DNA from: Candidatus Omnitrophota bacterium
GTDB taxonomy: Bacteria > Omnitrophota > Gorgyraeia > Velamenicoccales > Velamenicoccaceae
Assembly: GCA_003451585.1 (NCBI GenBank)
Contig: DMEU01000016.1
Span: 1-64,000 of the forward strand
Direction: 5' to 3'
Length of the DNA: 64,000 nucleotides
How positions within the stretch are numbered: position 1 is the stretch's first letter; every line of letters begins with the position of its first letter. Shown in pieces: positions 24,595-34,070 of the stretch. The notes below the pieces were generated by a model that saw nothing but the letters and a program-made list of their open reading frames with translations, was not told the origin of the DNA and made no database searches. A program made the translations under genes and the position numbers.

Positions 24595-26085
24595 ATGAAC
24601 AAACCATTCTACATAACAACTCCGATTTACTACATTAATGGCGTGCCGCATATCGGCCATGCATATACGACAATAGCCGCTGATTGCCTTTCCAGGTATA
24701 AGAGGAGCCGCGGTTTTGACGTCTATTTTTTGACCGGCACGGATGAGCACGGTCAAAAGGTCTTGAAAGCGGCACAGGACAAAGGCCTATCGCCCATAGA
24801 GTTTGCCGATTCTATCCTGCCGAGCTTCAAAGAGGCCTGGGGCAAGCTTTTGATCACTTATGATGATTTTATCAGGACTACAGAGAAGAGGCATATCGAT
24901 ACCGTTCAATACTTCCTGCAGGCGCTTTACGATAAGGGCGACCTTTATCTTGGGGAATATGAGGGGCTTTATTGCGTGCCGTGCGAAGTCTTCTGGACGG
25001 AAAAACAGGTTGAAAATGATCTCTGTCCTGATTGTAAGCGCCCAGTTGAGAAAATAAAGGAATCGAATTATTTTTTCAAGATATCGGCATACAGAGATTG
25101 GCTCCTGGATTATATAAAAGAAAATCCGGGTTTCGTCAGGCCTGAATCACGGCGTAACGAAGTCCTTGGGTTTTTGCAGGAGGGCGGCTTAAACGACCTT
25201 TGCGTTTCGCGGCCCAGGTCGCGCCTGAGTTGGGGCATACCCCTGCCGTTCTCGCCTGATCATGTGACATATGTCTGGTTTGACGCGCTCGTGAATTATC
25301 TCAGCGCCCTGGGGTTCCCGAAGGAGAAAGAAAGGTTTGAAAAATTTTGGCCTGTTTGCGTGCATCTGATAGGGAAGGATATCCTGCGTCAGCACGCTGT
25401 GTTATGGCCCATCATGCTCCATGCCTTAGGTATCGATCCCCCGCGTATGGTCTTTGCGCACGGCTGGTGGCAGGTGGGACAAGAGAAGATGTCCAAGAGC
25501 CTGGGTAATGTCGTAGACCCGCTAGACGTTATTGATGAATTCGGCATCGATGTCTTCAGGTATTTTTTGTTGCGTGAAGTGCCTTTTGGTGCCGACGGTG
25601 TTTTTTCAAAAGACGCGCTCACAAAGCGTTTTAACGGCGATCTTGCAAATGATCTCGGTAATCTTGTATATAGGACGCTGACCATGGCTGAGAAGTATTT
25701 TGATTCAAAGGTACCTGCGCTTGACAGGCCTGCGTTGGATGATATCGGACGCAACAAGATATTGCCCAAGATCGATGAGTTAGGCGCCAAGGTCGATAGT
25801 GCTATGGAGCGATTTGATTTTATCGGCGCGCTTGATGCGATCTGGGGCCTGATAGGCGCTGCAAATAAATATGTAGAAGAGACAAAGCCATGGAATTTGA
25901 AGAAAGAGAACAGGGATAGGGAATTAGAGAATTTTATAGCCCTCCTCATTGAGGCCATCCGCTGTGTGGCAAAAGAAATAACACCATTCATGCCTCAAAC
26001 CTCAGAAAAAATTTTAGCTCAGGTAGGGCTAGAAGTGGTGAAAAAGGGCGAACCTCTTTTCCCGAGAATAGAAAAAGAGAAATAA
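24595..26085 (+). CDS. metG: Methionyl-tRNA synthetase (short form)
   Basis: Class I synthetase, 496 aa. HIGH-type motif in YYINGVPHIGHAYT, zinc knuckle with CVPC and CPDC (~125-150), and KMSKSLGN. It lacks the C-terminal tRNA-binding/dimerisation extension of long MetG, consistent with the ~500-aa class. There is no obvious ribosome binding site, and the ATG lies 2 nt after the previous stop, so it is likely coupled. Confidence 0.95.
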   Translation: MNKPFYITTPIYYINGVPHIGHAYTTIAADCLSRYKRSRGFDVYFLTGTDEHGQKVLKAAQDKGLSPIEFADSILPSFKEAWGKLLITYDDFIRTTEKRHIDTVQYFLQALYDKGDLYLGEYEGLYCVPCEVFWTEKQVENDLCPDCKRPVEKIKESNYFFKISAYRDWLLDYIKENPGFVRPESRRNEVLGFLQEGGLNDLCVSRPRSRLSWGIPLPFSPDHVTYVWFDALVNYLSALGFPKEKERFEKFWPVCVHLIGKDILRQHAVLWPIMLHALGIDPPRMVFAHGWWQVGQEKMSKSLGNVVDPLDVIDEFGIDVFRYFLLREVPFGADGVFSKDALTKRFNGDLANDLGNLVYRTLTMAEKYFDSKVPALDRPALDDIGRNKILPKIDELGAKVDSAMERFDFIGALDAIWGLIGAANKYVEETKPWNLKKENRDRELENFIALLIEAIRCVAKEITPFMPQTSEKILAQVGLEVVKKGEPLFPRIEKEK

Positions 26086-26157
26086 GGTCTTCGGTTAGCG
26101 GTTAGCGGTTTTCGGTTTGCGCTAACCGAGGACTTAGAACCGAGAACCGATTTTTTT
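26086..26157. repeat. Palindromic short-period repeat, possible terminator, before tatD
   Basis: Units of GGTTAGC and GGTTCTC type build an imperfect hairpin: TCGGTTAGCG (26091-26100) pairs with CGCTAACCGA (26120-26129). A second set (AACCGAGAACCGA) is followed by a run of seven T (26151-26157) ending at the tatD ATG. It could end the metG transcript. It resembles the low-complexity intergenic elements elsewhere in the window but uses a different unit. Confidence 0.5.
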
Positions 26158-26928
26158 ATGCTTATCGATACACATTGCCATCTCGATTTTCCTGATTTTG
26201 ACCATGACCGTGAACTCGTTTTAAAAAATGCTTTTTCCGCGGGTGTCGGGGCTATGATCAATGTAGCTTCCAGCCTTGAAGGGTCGCGGCGTGCCATAGG
26301 CCTTGCGAATGCCTGCCCCGGAGTTTATGCCTCTGTCGGTATCCATCCCCATGACGCGAAAGATTGCCCTGTTGGGGCATGGCCTGAAATAAAGTGCCTG
26401 GCCGGCAGAGAAAAGGTGGTTGCGATAGGAGAGGTAGGGCTTGATTTTTACAGGAACATCTCGGAACCGGCAAAACAGGCCGAGATCTTCAAGAAGTTCA
26501 TCGGCCTGGCGCAGGAGACAAAGCTCCCTTTAATAGTCCATTCGCGGCTAGCCCAGGACCAGACCTTGGAAATTTTAAAAGATCATCCGGGTTTGAGTTC
26601 CACGGGTGTCGTAATACATTGTTTTTCAGGCGATATCGATTTTTTAAAAGAGTGCCTTTATAGGGGGTATTTTGTTTCTTTTACGTGCAATGTGACGTAT
26701 AAGAAGGCGGATGCCATAAGGCAAGTGCTTGGTTACGTACCTTTAGACAGGATGTTCTTAGAGACTGACGCGCCTTATTTGTCGCCGGAAGGCAAGCGGG
26801 GAAAGCGCAATGAACCAGCGAACATAGTTGAGCTCGCGCACGCAGTCGCTAAAATAAAGCAGGTAGATTTCGACAAGGTCTGCGAGCAAACGACCCGGAA
26901 CGCCAAGCTTTTTTTTAAAATAGGATAG
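26158..26928 (+). CDS. tatD: TatD family metal-dependent hydrolase
   Basis: A 256-aa TIM-barrel deoxyribonuclease-like enzyme. The metal motifs are DTHCHLDF at the N-terminus, GEVGLDFY, HSR and ETDAPYLSP near the C-terminus. TatD proteins act as 3'-5' exonucleases in DNA repair or quality control. No Shine-Dalgarno is present; the ATG directly follows a T7 run, so translation may be leaderless or coupled. Often adjacent to metG, as here. Confidence 0.94.
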   Translation: MLIDTHCHLDFPDFDHDRELVLKNAFSAGVGAMINVASSLEGSRRAIGLANACPGVYASVGIHPHDAKDCPVGAWPEIKCLAGREKVVAIGEVGLDFYRNISEPAKQAEIFKKFIGLAQETKLPLIVHSRLAQDQTLEILKDHPGLSSTGVVIHCFSGDIDFLKECLYRGYFVSFTCNVTYKKADAIRQVLGYVPLDRMFLETDAPYLSPEGKRGKRNEPANIVELAHAVAKIKQVDFDKVCEQTTRNAKLFFKIG

Positions 26929-26952
26929 TGGTTCAAAGGATAAAATTGGTAA

Positions 26953-28074
26953 ATGGATAGACCTAAGGTTTCTTTAGTCAAGTGCTCAAGCTATTATGCC
27001 GAGGATGTGGAGGCTGCTGTAAAGCACTCTGTCGACTTGCTGGGCGGCATCGGGCGTTTTGTCTCTCCCGGCGAAAAGGTGCTTCTTAAACCTAATTTAT
27101 TGACCGATGCCGCTCCTGAAAAAGGTATAACGACACACCCTGAAGTGGTTCGGGCCGTCATTCGCCTTATAAAACCGGTTACGAGCCGGATATATTGCGG
27201 GGACAGCCCAAGCGTATGGGGCGGTGAAAAAAAGAATATAGACCGCGTATATGAGATATCCGGTATTAAAAAGATCTGCCGGCAGGAGGGTGTTGACCTG
27301 GTCTACTTTACTAAAGCCAGGATGGTTGCAGGGCATCCTTTGGCTGAATTTGCCTTTTCCTGTGATAGGCTGGTCAATATACCTAAGTTCAAGACGCACG
27401 GTTTGACCATCCTTACAGCCGCTTTAAAAAACCTGTTTGGCCTGGTAGTGGGTATGCATAAAATGAAGATCCACAGTGATAACCCGAGGCCTGTCGACTT
27501 AAGTAAGGTCATTGTCGATATATACGGCGCCAGAAAGCCGGATCTGAATATTTTAGACGGAGTTTTTGCCATGGAAGGCCAGGGGCCTGGTTCGAGCGGG
27601 ACTTTGAAAAAGGCCAACCTGATAGCCGCAAGCGCTGACGGGGTATGCCTTGATATGGTTTTGGCCGCTTTGATGAATATAGATGTTTTTGATATCCCTA
27701 CGAACAGCGAGGCTATAAGGCGGGGCCTGGGCCATGCGTCTTTTAGCTCTATTGATATTGTCGGTGAACAGGTCAAAGATCTTATCCTGCCTGATTTTAA
27801 GTTGCCTAAGACCAGCGTTATAGCTAAAATGCCGCGTTGGGCGGTCAATGTTTTGTCGAGCCTGATGACGATGAAGGTCTGCGCGGATGCATCCAAATGC
27901 AAGCTTTGCGGCCTTTGCCAAAAGGGCTGCCCAGCCGATGCGATAAGGCTCATAGAAGGCCGGCCGGTGTTTGACAGGGCTAAATGTATACTCTGTCTTT
28001 GCTGCCAGGAGGTGTGCCCGTCTGCCGCCATCGATATTAAAAAAGGGCTCTTGTTGAAGATCTTATCACGATAA
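26953..28074 (+). CDS. DUF362 protein with C-terminal 2x[4Fe-4S] ferredoxin
   Basis: A 373-aa protein: DUF362 domain (~1-270) followed by a two-cluster ferredoxin whose motifs are C-K-L-C-G-L-C-x3-C-P and C-I-L-C-L-C-C-x3-C-P (~312-360). DUF362-ferredoxin fusions are common in anaerobes and are thought to handle electrons or Fe-S clusters, but the reaction is unknown. AAAGGA lies ~12 nt before the ATG. mtnA follows after 61 nt. Confidence 0.85.
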   Translation: MDRPKVSLVKCSSYYAEDVEAAVKHSVDLLGGIGRFVSPGEKVLLKPNLLTDAAPEKGITTHPEVVRAVIRLIKPVTSRIYCGDSPSVWGGEKKNIDRVYEISGIKKICRQEGVDLVYFTKARMVAGHPLAEFAFSCDRLVNIPKFKTHGLTILTAALKNLFGLVVGMHKMKIHSDNPRPVDLSKVIVDIYGARKPDLNILDGVFAMEGQGPGSSGTLKKANLIAASADGVCLDMVLAALMNIDVFDIPTNSEAIRRGLGHASFSSIDIVGEQVKDLILPDFKLPKTSVIAKMPRWAVNVLSSLMTMKVCADASKCKLCGLCQKGCPADAIRLIEGRPVFDRAKCILCLCCQEVCPSAAIDIKKGLLLKILSR

Positions 28075-28135
28075 GAGATCTTATGTTGCCGTAGGTTATC
28101 AATTTTGCGGAAGTAGTTTTTTAGAAGGGGGCGCA

Positions 28136-29206
28136 ATGAAACAAAGGACATTTGTCAACCCGATAGAGTGGCGAGGCGGCGTGGTGAGGATCATTGACCA
28201 GACCAGATTGCCCGTGGAGTTGAAGTATGAGGATTGCACGACGGTATCTGAGATCTGGCGGGCTATAAAAAAATTAAAGGTAAGGGGTGCGCCGCTCATA
28301 GGTATTGCCGGGGCACTTGGTTTTCTTTTAGGTATGCATAAGGCAAGATCTAAGGATGGATCAGGGCTTCTAAAAGAGGCGAAAAGATTAAGGGCATATC
28401 TGGCTTCAAGCCGCCCGACAGCTGTTAATCTATCCTGGGCCCTGGCCCGTATGCAGACGATCGTAGAGGCCCTCGCGGATAGGCAAAAGGAAGAGGTCTT
28501 TTGTGAACTAAAATCAGAGGTCGAGCGCATAATAGATGAAGATATACAGATGTGTTTTAAGATGAGTGAATATGGTTCAAAGCTTATTAGATCAGGCGAC
28601 AGGCTTATGACCGTTTGCAATGCCGGCGGGTTGGCCACAAGCGGTTACGGTACTGCCTTGGGTGTCTTTTACCGCGCCCACGAAGAGAAAAAAAAGATAA
28701 AGGTCTACGCCTGTGAGACTCGGCCGCTTTTGCAGGGAGCCCGCCTTACTACTTGGGAATTAATGCACAACGGCATTGATACCACGCTTATCTGCGACAA
28801 CATGGCAGCCAGTGTTATGAGAGGTCGTAATATAAGCGCCATATTCGTCGGAGCCGACAGGATAGCGGCTAATGGCGATTTTGCCAATAAGATCGGGACC
28901 TACAGCCTGGCTGTGCTGGCCGCTTATCATAAAATACCTTTTTACTGCGTGGCCCCTTTTTCCACTTTCGACCTGTCTTTGCCTTGCGGCAGCCGGATAC
29001 CTATAGAAGAGAGGGATATAAGGGAAGTCACATCCCTTTATTTTAAAAAACCGATCGCGCCTGCCGGAGTAGATGTCTTTAATCCCGCTTTTGATATTAC
29101 GCCGCATGAGCTGGTAAGCGGTATAATAACGGAGAAGGGTGTGATCAGGCGGCCGTTTGAAGAAAATATAAAGGCTATTTATGGCGAATCCGTTAAAAAC
29201 TCTTAA
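28136..29206 (+). CDS. mtnA: S-methyl-5-thioribose-1-phosphate isomerase
   Basis: An eIF2B-like isomerase converting methylthioribose-1-phosphate to methylthioribulose-1-phosphate in salvage of methylthioadenosine. It has 356 aa with RGAPLIGIAGALG (~49), CNAGGLATSGYGTALG (catalytic Cys), ETRPLLQGARLT, CDNMAASVM and GADRIAANGDFANKIGT. GGGGG lies ~6 nt upstream. No other mtn gene is nearby. The 5'-deoxyribose-1-phosphate of a DHAP shunt or ribose-1,5-bisphosphate are alternative substrates in relatives. It overlaps thiL by 26 nt. Confidence 0.93.
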   Translation: MKQRTFVNPIEWRGGVVRIIDQTRLPVELKYEDCTTVSEIWRAIKKLKVRGAPLIGIAGALGFLLGMHKARSKDGSGLLKEAKRLRAYLASSRPTAVNLSWALARMQTIVEALADRQKEEVFCELKSEVERIIDEDIQMCFKMSEYGSKLIRSGDRLMTVCNAGGLATSGYGTALGVFYRAHEEKKKIKVYACETRPLLQGARLTTWELMHNGIDTTLICDNMAASVMRGRNISAIFVGADRIAANGDFANKIGTYSLAVLAAYHKIPFYCVAPFSTFDLSLPCGSRIPIEERDIREVTSLYFKKPIAPAGVDVFNPAFDITPHELVSGIITEKGVIRRPFEENIKAIYGESVKNS

Positions 29207-30101
29207 GGAAGCGGCTATTATAGAGTCGCTTAAAAAGCGCTTTAAACCTAAAGGCAGGGATGTCTTTGTGGGGATAGGCGATGATGCGGCTGTTGTCCGC
29301 GGCGGGAAAGGAAAGTATATCCTTTACACGGCGGATATGCTGATAGAGGGCGTCCATTTTAAAAGAGGAGAAGACACTAAAAAGGTGGGTTATAAAGCCG
29401 TAGCTGTTTCAGTCAGCGACATAGCGGCTATGGGCGGCCTTCCTCAGTACGCGATCGTATCCGTAGGGTTGCCAAAAAACAATGTGGATAGGACGGCCCG
29501 CGGCCTTTACAATGGCATCCGTCTTTGCGCGGAGAAATTCGGGGTAGATGTCATAGGAGGCGATACGAACAGGAGCCAAAGGCTCGTTATCGACGTGTTT
29601 ATGGCAGGCACGGTGGAAAAAAAACATTTGGCCTTGCGGAGCACAGCTAAACCCGGAGACCATATTTTTATCACCGGGCCATTAGGCGGGTCGATAAAAG
29701 GGAGGCACCTTTTTTTTGAGCCTCGTGTAAAAGAATCCAGGTTTTTAGTCAAAAATTTCCGCGTTTCTTCTATGATAGATATCTCAGACGGCCTCGGCAC
29801 CGATCTAAACCGCGTTACCGACGCCAGCCGTACAGGCGCGCTTATCTTTGAAAATAAGATACCTAAAAATAAAGGTGTTAAAAGTGTGGAGTCGGCATTA
29901 TTTGACGGCGAAGACTTCGAACTCCTGTTTACCCTGCCTGGCCGGGAAGCGCTCAGGCTCATGAGCATGATGAATAAGAAACGCGCACCTTTCAGGTTTT
30001 TTCCGATAGGCAGGATCACGGACCTCTTCTGCGGCGTGCGTATGGTGACAGCCGGCGGAAAGGTCGCAGAGATTCCCTGCGCGGGCTTCAAACATTTTTA
30101 A
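29181..30101 (+). CDS. thiL: Thiamine-monophosphate kinase
   Basis: Phosphorylates thiamine monophosphate to the diphosphate cofactor. The 306-aa PurM-like fold shows GIGDDAAVV near residue 31, the VSDIAAMGG and GGDTNRS metal-binding segments, and ISDGLGTDLNR. The start at 29181 lies inside mtnA (26-nt overlap). No other thiamine gene is in the window. It reads straight into tsaE after 1 nt. Confidence 0.94.
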   Translation: MANPLKTLKEAAIIESLKKRFKPKGRDVFVGIGDDAAVVRGGKGKYILYTADMLIEGVHFKRGEDTKKVGYKAVAVSVSDIAAMGGLPQYAIVSVGLPKNNVDRTARGLYNGIRLCAEKFGVDVIGGDTNRSQRLVIDVFMAGTVEKKHLALRSTAKPGDHIFITGPLGGSIKGRHLFFEPRVKESRFLVKNFRVSSMIDISDGLGTDLNRVTDASRTGALIFENKIPKNKGVKSVESALFDGEDFELLFTLPGREALRLMSMMNKKRAPFRFFPIGRITDLFCGVRMVTAGGKVAEIPCAGFKHF

Positions 30102-30102
30102 G

Positions 30103-30570
30103 ATGGCATTTTTAAAATATATCTCAGAAAGCGAAGGCCAGACCAGGCGCCTGGCGGCTAAACTGGCAAGGGGGTTGAAAGAAAACGATTGCCTTGCGCT
30201 TGTTGGAGATTTTGGTTCCGGCAAGACCACTTTTGTCAAAGGCCTGGCAAAGGGCCTTGCCTGCGGAAAAAAAGACTATGTGTGCAGCCCGTCGTTTGTT
30301 ATACTTAAAATATACCGCGGCCGGGTTCCTGTATATCATTTTGACCTGTATCGCCTAAAAAGAGAGAGGGACGCTGAGGCGGTGGGTTTATTCGAGTTTA
30401 TAGGTGCCGGAGGTGTGGCGGTCATAGAGTGGCCTGAAAAAGTCTTAAAGTACCTGCCTGACAGCCGCCTTGAGATAAGATTTTTTGTTCGCGGGGAAAA
30501 AAAGCGCGAGCTGCATTTCTTCGTTTCCGACGGAAGGCTTAAAAAACTTCTTGAAAAGGTGGCCAAATGA
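30103..30570 (+). CDS. tsaE: tRNA t6A synthesis ATPase TsaE
   Basis: ATPase partner of the TsaB-TsaD complex in N6-threonylcarbamoyladenosine formation at A37 of ANN-decoding tRNAs. It has 155 aa with the P-loop GDFGSGKTTFVKG (~36-48), SPSFVILKIY, HFDLYRL and a Trp-containing VIEWPEK motif. Separated from tsaB by one unknown gene, an operon usually holding tsaE-tsaB. It overlaps the next gene by 4 nt. Confidence 0.95.
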   Translation: MAFLKYISESEGQTRRLAAKLARGLKENDCLALVGDFGSGKTTFVKGLAKGLACGKKDYVCSPSFVILKIYRGRVPVYHFDLYRLKRERDAEAVGLFEFIGAGGVAVIEWPEKVLKYLPDSRLEIRFFVRGEKKRELHFFVSDGRLKKLLEKVAK

Positions 30571-31106
30571 ACACAGAAGAAGTGATCAACGGCATAATGA
30601 ACGGCATGGATATTTACAGCAAGTATATCATTTTGGCGCTTGTGCTTCTTTTTACCGTGCTCGTCTTTTGGTGGTTTTACAAGATCTCCGTGCTTGTAAG
30701 CGGTTTTTTAAAATGCGGCCTTGATGTGTTAGGCGGTAAATTCGTCAACGGGACCAGGTTGCCGCCTTTTTACAGGATAGTAGAAATACAGGGCGCTTAT
30801 AAGGGCCGTGAGGTCTCCATGGGTGTTATTTTTACGGGTTTCAAGAACGAGTTCCTGCCTTTGCCTTATATCCAGATGAGGCTGAAGGAGGCCCTCGGGT
30901 ATAATACTAACCGCCTGCCTAATTATGCGTATATTCAAAAAAACTCTCTTATCTATAAGGTCAGATTGTCCGTTCTCTGGGGGGTTTTTGATAAGAATTA
31001 TCCGCATGTATTCAGCAAGAGTTACCTTATCATCGCCTTGGAAAAATTACTCGCTACAGCCGAAGATGTTGAACGCGGCAGGACCGTAGGCGAGGTATTT
31101 AAATAA
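30567..31106 (+). CDS. Hypothetical single-pass membrane protein between tsaE and tsaB
   Basis: A 179-aa protein not recognised. One hydrophobic helix (~22-45) is preceded by a short acidic N-terminus and followed by a soluble domain of ~130 residues with many aromatic residues and no cysteine-rich or catalytic motif I can name. ATGA-type overlap with tsaE and a 35-nt gap to tsaB suggest co-transcription; a role in t6A synthesis is not implied by anything in the sequence. Confidence 0.7.
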   Translation: MNTEEVINGIMNGMDIYSKYIILALVLLFTVLVFWWFYKISVLVSGFLKCGLDVLGGKFVNGTRLPPFYRIVEIQGAYKGREVSMGVIFTGFKNEFLPLPYIQMRLKEALGYNTNRLPNYAYIQKNSLIYKVRLSVLWGVFDKNYPHVFSKSYLIIALEKLLATAEDVERGRTVGEVFK

Positions 31107-31141
31107 GCACATCCGCAGTTGAAGGCGAGATAGGACTAAAA

Positions 31142-31828
31142 ATGAAATTCCTCTCAATAGACACATCTACAAAGTATTCCGTTCTGGCAATTTTTGATGA
31201 AGAGCGCCTTGGCTTCGGCGAAAGGCGGCTTTTCGAAAAAGGCCGTGTTGACGGGTTAGACATCCTTATACGCGAGGGCCTGAAAAAAACAAGGGCCAGG
31301 ATAGAGCGGATCGGCTGTTTCGGCGCAGGGGTTGGGCCTGGCTCATTTACGGGTTTGAGGGTCGGCTTGAGCTCGGTTAAAGGCCTGGGGTATGGTTTGG
31401 CCGTGCCCGTAGCAGGTTTTTCAAGCCTTGACGCGATAGCTTATAACTTTTTGGAAGATGAGGCAGTGGTCGATCTGTGTGTGATGGTTGACGCGCGGCG
31501 CGCCAATGTTTATTGCCGTTTTTATAAGAGACGAAAAGATGGGTTTGTGCATATATCCGCCGATGAGCTCGTCCCTGCAAAGGGCCTTTTTTCCCGCTGT
31601 AAGCCATCAACGGTATTTTGCGGCGATGCAGTAGGCTTGTACAGGCACGAGATAGAAAAAGAGTTTGGCATACGTGCTATATCGCCTGAGGCTGCCTGGT
31701 TCCCAACCCCGGAGAGCATACGACGTCTTTCGCTGGAAGCCTTTGCGTCAGGCAGGACTAAAAGTTGTTATGACCTGTCGGCCAGGTATCTTTATGAACA
31801 GGATTGCCAGGTAAAAAAGGCCTGTTGA
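31142..31828 (+). CDS. tsaB: tRNA t6A synthesis protein TsaB
   Basis: Scaffold of the t6A enzyme, an ASKHA-fold pseudo-peptidase. It has 228 aa, with N-terminal SIDTSTKYSVLAI and the glycine motif GVGPGSFTGLRVGLSSVKGL near 65-85, as in YeaZ/TsaB proteins. A partial GGCGAGATAGGA stretch precedes the ATG. tsaD is not in the window. Confidence 0.93.
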   Translation: MKFLSIDTSTKYSVLAIFDEERLGFGERRLFEKGRVDGLDILIREGLKKTRARIERIGCFGAGVGPGSFTGLRVGLSSVKGLGYGLAVPVAGFSSLDAIAYNFLEDEAVVDLCVMVDARRANVYCRFYKRRKDGFVHISADELVPAKGLFSRCKPSTVFCGDAVGLYRHEIEKEFGIRAISPEAAWFPTPESIRRLSLEAFASGRTKSCYDLSARYLYEQDCQVKKAC

Positions 31829-31837
31829 GGAGTACAT

Positions 31838-32965
31838 ATGAAGACCCCGCATTTTTACCGCCCCACATGGGTTGAAATTGACCTTGCCGCCTTAGCATCT
31901 AATTATCGTATTTTAAAGAAGCGTCTGTCGCCGGGGACTAAGATGATGGCCGCGGTCAAGGCAAACGCCTATGGCCACGGTATAGTAGAGGTGTCAAAGA
32001 AATTAGTGCGATGCGGAGTAGATTATCTAGGCGTTGCCTGTGTCGATGAGGCCCTTGTTTTAAGGGCCGCCGGCGTGCGCGCGCCTGTGCTTGATCTGGG
32101 CGCTTTTATGAAAAGCGACACAGAGGCCATTGTCAAAAATGACATAACAGCGACAATAATCGATTGGGAGTCGGCTAAGTGCCTGGATGCCTGTGCCGGG
32201 CGGCTGAAGAAAAAGACCAGGGTGCATATAAAGGTCGATACCGGTATGGGGCGGTTGGGCGTCTGGCATGCGCAGGCCGATGAGTTCATATTAAAAGTCT
32301 GCACGCTGAATAATCTTTTGATAGAAGGTATCTACACGCATTTTCCGAGCGCGGATTCTGATGAAACCTTTACGAGGTCGCAGATAGCTGTTTTTTCTAC
32401 GCTTGTAAGCAGGTTGACGATAAAGGGGATTGAGATCCCCTTAAGGCATACAGCTAATTCCATGGCGGTTTTGGGGTTCAAGGACAGCCATTTTAATCTC
32501 GTAAGGCCTGGGTTGGCACTTTATGGGCTCCATCCCAAAGATGAGTGGCTGGGGGAAATAGATCTGTCGCCGGTCCTGGCTTTTAAGACGAAGGTGGTCT
32601 ATTTCAAGAGCGTTTCGCGCGGCAGGTCCATCAGCTATGGCCGCACTTACACTGCGAAGAATGACACCTGTATCGCTACTCTACCCGTAGGATACGGCGA
32701 TGGTTATAACCGGCTGCTTTCCAATAAAGCCAGGGTCTTGATCCGCGGCAGGTTTCATCCCGTAGTCGGCCGCGTATGCATGGACCAGGCCATGGTTGAT
32801 GTCGGCAGGTCAGCTGTACGCGTAGGCGATGAGGTTGTCCTGGTAGGCCGCCAAAAAGAAAAATGTATATATGTGGAAGATATAGCCGAGATATGCGGCA
32901 CTATTCCTTATGAGGTCGTTTGCTGGATCTCCCCCCGCGTTCCCCGCCTATACATCAATCAATAA
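31838..32965 (+). CDS. alr: Alanine racemase
   Basis: PLP enzyme producing D-alanine for peptidoglycan. In 375 aa, the Schiff-base lysine lies in MAAVKANAYGHG (~36) and the catalytic tyrosine in SISYGRTY (~270); the C-terminal beta domain contains GYGDGYNRLLSN and VGRVCMDQAMVDV. TTGAGGAG precedes the ATG. It is the last + strand gene of this chain and converges on lptG after 10 bp. Confidence 0.96.
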   Translation: MKTPHFYRPTWVEIDLAALASNYRILKKRLSPGTKMMAAVKANAYGHGIVEVSKKLVRCGVDYLGVACVDEALVLRAAGVRAPVLDLGAFMKSDTEAIVKNDITATIIDWESAKCLDACAGRLKKKTRVHIKVDTGMGRLGVWHAQADEFILKVCTLNNLLIEGIYTHFPSADSDETFTRSQIAVFSTLVSRLTIKGIEIPLRHTANSMAVLGFKDSHFNLVRPGLALYGLHPKDEWLGEIDLSPVLAFKTKVVYFKSVSRGRSISYGRTYTAKNDTCIATLPVGYGDGYNRLLSNKARVLIRGRFHPVVGRVCMDQAMVDVGRSAVRVGDEVVLVGRQKEKCIYVEDIAEICGTIPYEVVCWISPRVPRLYINQ

Positions 32966-32975
32966 TTATCTTTTT

Positions 32976-34070
32976 TTACGGGATCCTGGCGATAAAGTAG
33001 AGCGCTATTGCCGCGAACATAACATGGCTTATCCAGGCAGCTAGGATAGGCGGCAGGGCTCCGCCTTTACCGAGCGCTATGCTTACCGCGAACAGCGTGT
33101 AGAAGAGGAAGCTTATGCCAAGGCAGAGGCCTATCGATGAAAAAGCGACGGCGCGCCTCTTGATGACTATTGAAGACGGTATGCCTATGAGGATGATGAC
33201 AAGGCTCGTGAATGGGAAGGCGGTCTTTTGGTAAAGGTCGACTTCAAGCTTGCGTATGGTGGATAAGGTCTTGCTTGGCGCCAGTTTCGCGATGTGCCCG
33301 GCGAGTTCCTTTATGTTCATGTTCTCGACAGGCACATTGTGTACCAAGAAGTCCTGGGGTGTTTCTTCGATCTTGAAAGCAGTATCGCTGAAATAAAGAG
33401 GTTCTCCTTTGATCTTCCTGTCGTCCCCCAGGTGGTAGATAAAACATTGATATAGCACCCACCGGTTGTTGCGCCACACGGCTTTTTCCGCGTAGATCTT
33501 CGATCTGACATTTTGATGATCATCGTGTTCTAATATGGTAAGGCCTTCTATCGTGTTTGATTTAGGGAAGAGCTTATTTATGAAGAAGAGCCTGTTATTG
33601 AAGCCATAAACCGCTACGTTTTCTATGGATTGTTCCGACCCCGTCTCCATTTTTTTTTCGATAAACCGGTCTTTTATCAGGCGCGACATATTTTGGCTGT
33701 AGGGGATGACCTTTTCACTGAGCAAAAAGATCGCAAGGCTTAAGATGAAACCGGACAGTATGATCGGCCTTATGATCTGGTAGATGCTCAGGCCTGTCGC
33801 GCGCATGGCTATGATCTCATTATTCTGGTTGAAATTACCTATGGTCATCAGGGTGGCCAGCAGCGCGGCAACAGGGGAGGTTTGTGTCAAAATAGTCGGG
33901 ATAAAGTAAATGTAGAGTTCGATGACCTTCAGGATAGGCGGCTGATTCTTGATTATGTCCTGCAATCCAGAGAAGACATCGATGATGATATAGAGAAAGA
34001 TAAATCCTGCAAGGCAGGCGAAAAAGCTCTTTAAAAAATTGCGCAAGAGATAGCGGTCTAGGATAAGCAT
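32976..34070 (-). CDS. lptG: LPS export permease LptG
   Basis: One of two permeases (with LptF) in the LptB2FG transporter that pulls lipopolysaccharide out of the inner membrane. It has 364 aa with three N-terminal membrane helices, a periplasmic beta-jellyroll domain (~130-260), and three C-terminal helices. The start LDRYLLRNFLKSFFACL is the usual YjgQ N-terminus. It overlaps lptF by 13 nt on the - strand. Presence of lptFG argues for an LPS-type outer membrane. Confidence 0.9.
   Translation of the reverse strand: MLILDRYLLRNFLKSFFACLAGFIFLYIIIDVFSGLQDIIKNQPPILKVIELYIYFIPTILTQTSPVAALLATLMTIGNFNQNNEIIAMRATGLSIYQIIRPIILSGFILSLAIFLLSEKVIPYSQNMSRLIKDRFIEKKMETGSEQSIENVAVYGFNNRLFFINKLFPKSNTIEGLTILEHDDHQNVRSKIYAEKAVWRNNRWVLYQCFIYHLGDDRKIKGEPLYFSDTAFKIEETPQDFLVHNVPVENMNIKELAGHIAKLAPSKTLSTIRKLEVDLYQKTAFPFTSLVIILIGIPSSIVIKRRAVAFSSIGLCLGISFLFYTLFAVSIALGKGGALPPILAAWISHVMFAAIALYFIARIP

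Noticed and set aside
27303..28151. 282-aa antisense frame over the DUF362 gene
   Set aside because: Shadow of a clear ferredoxin-domain gene on the + strand.
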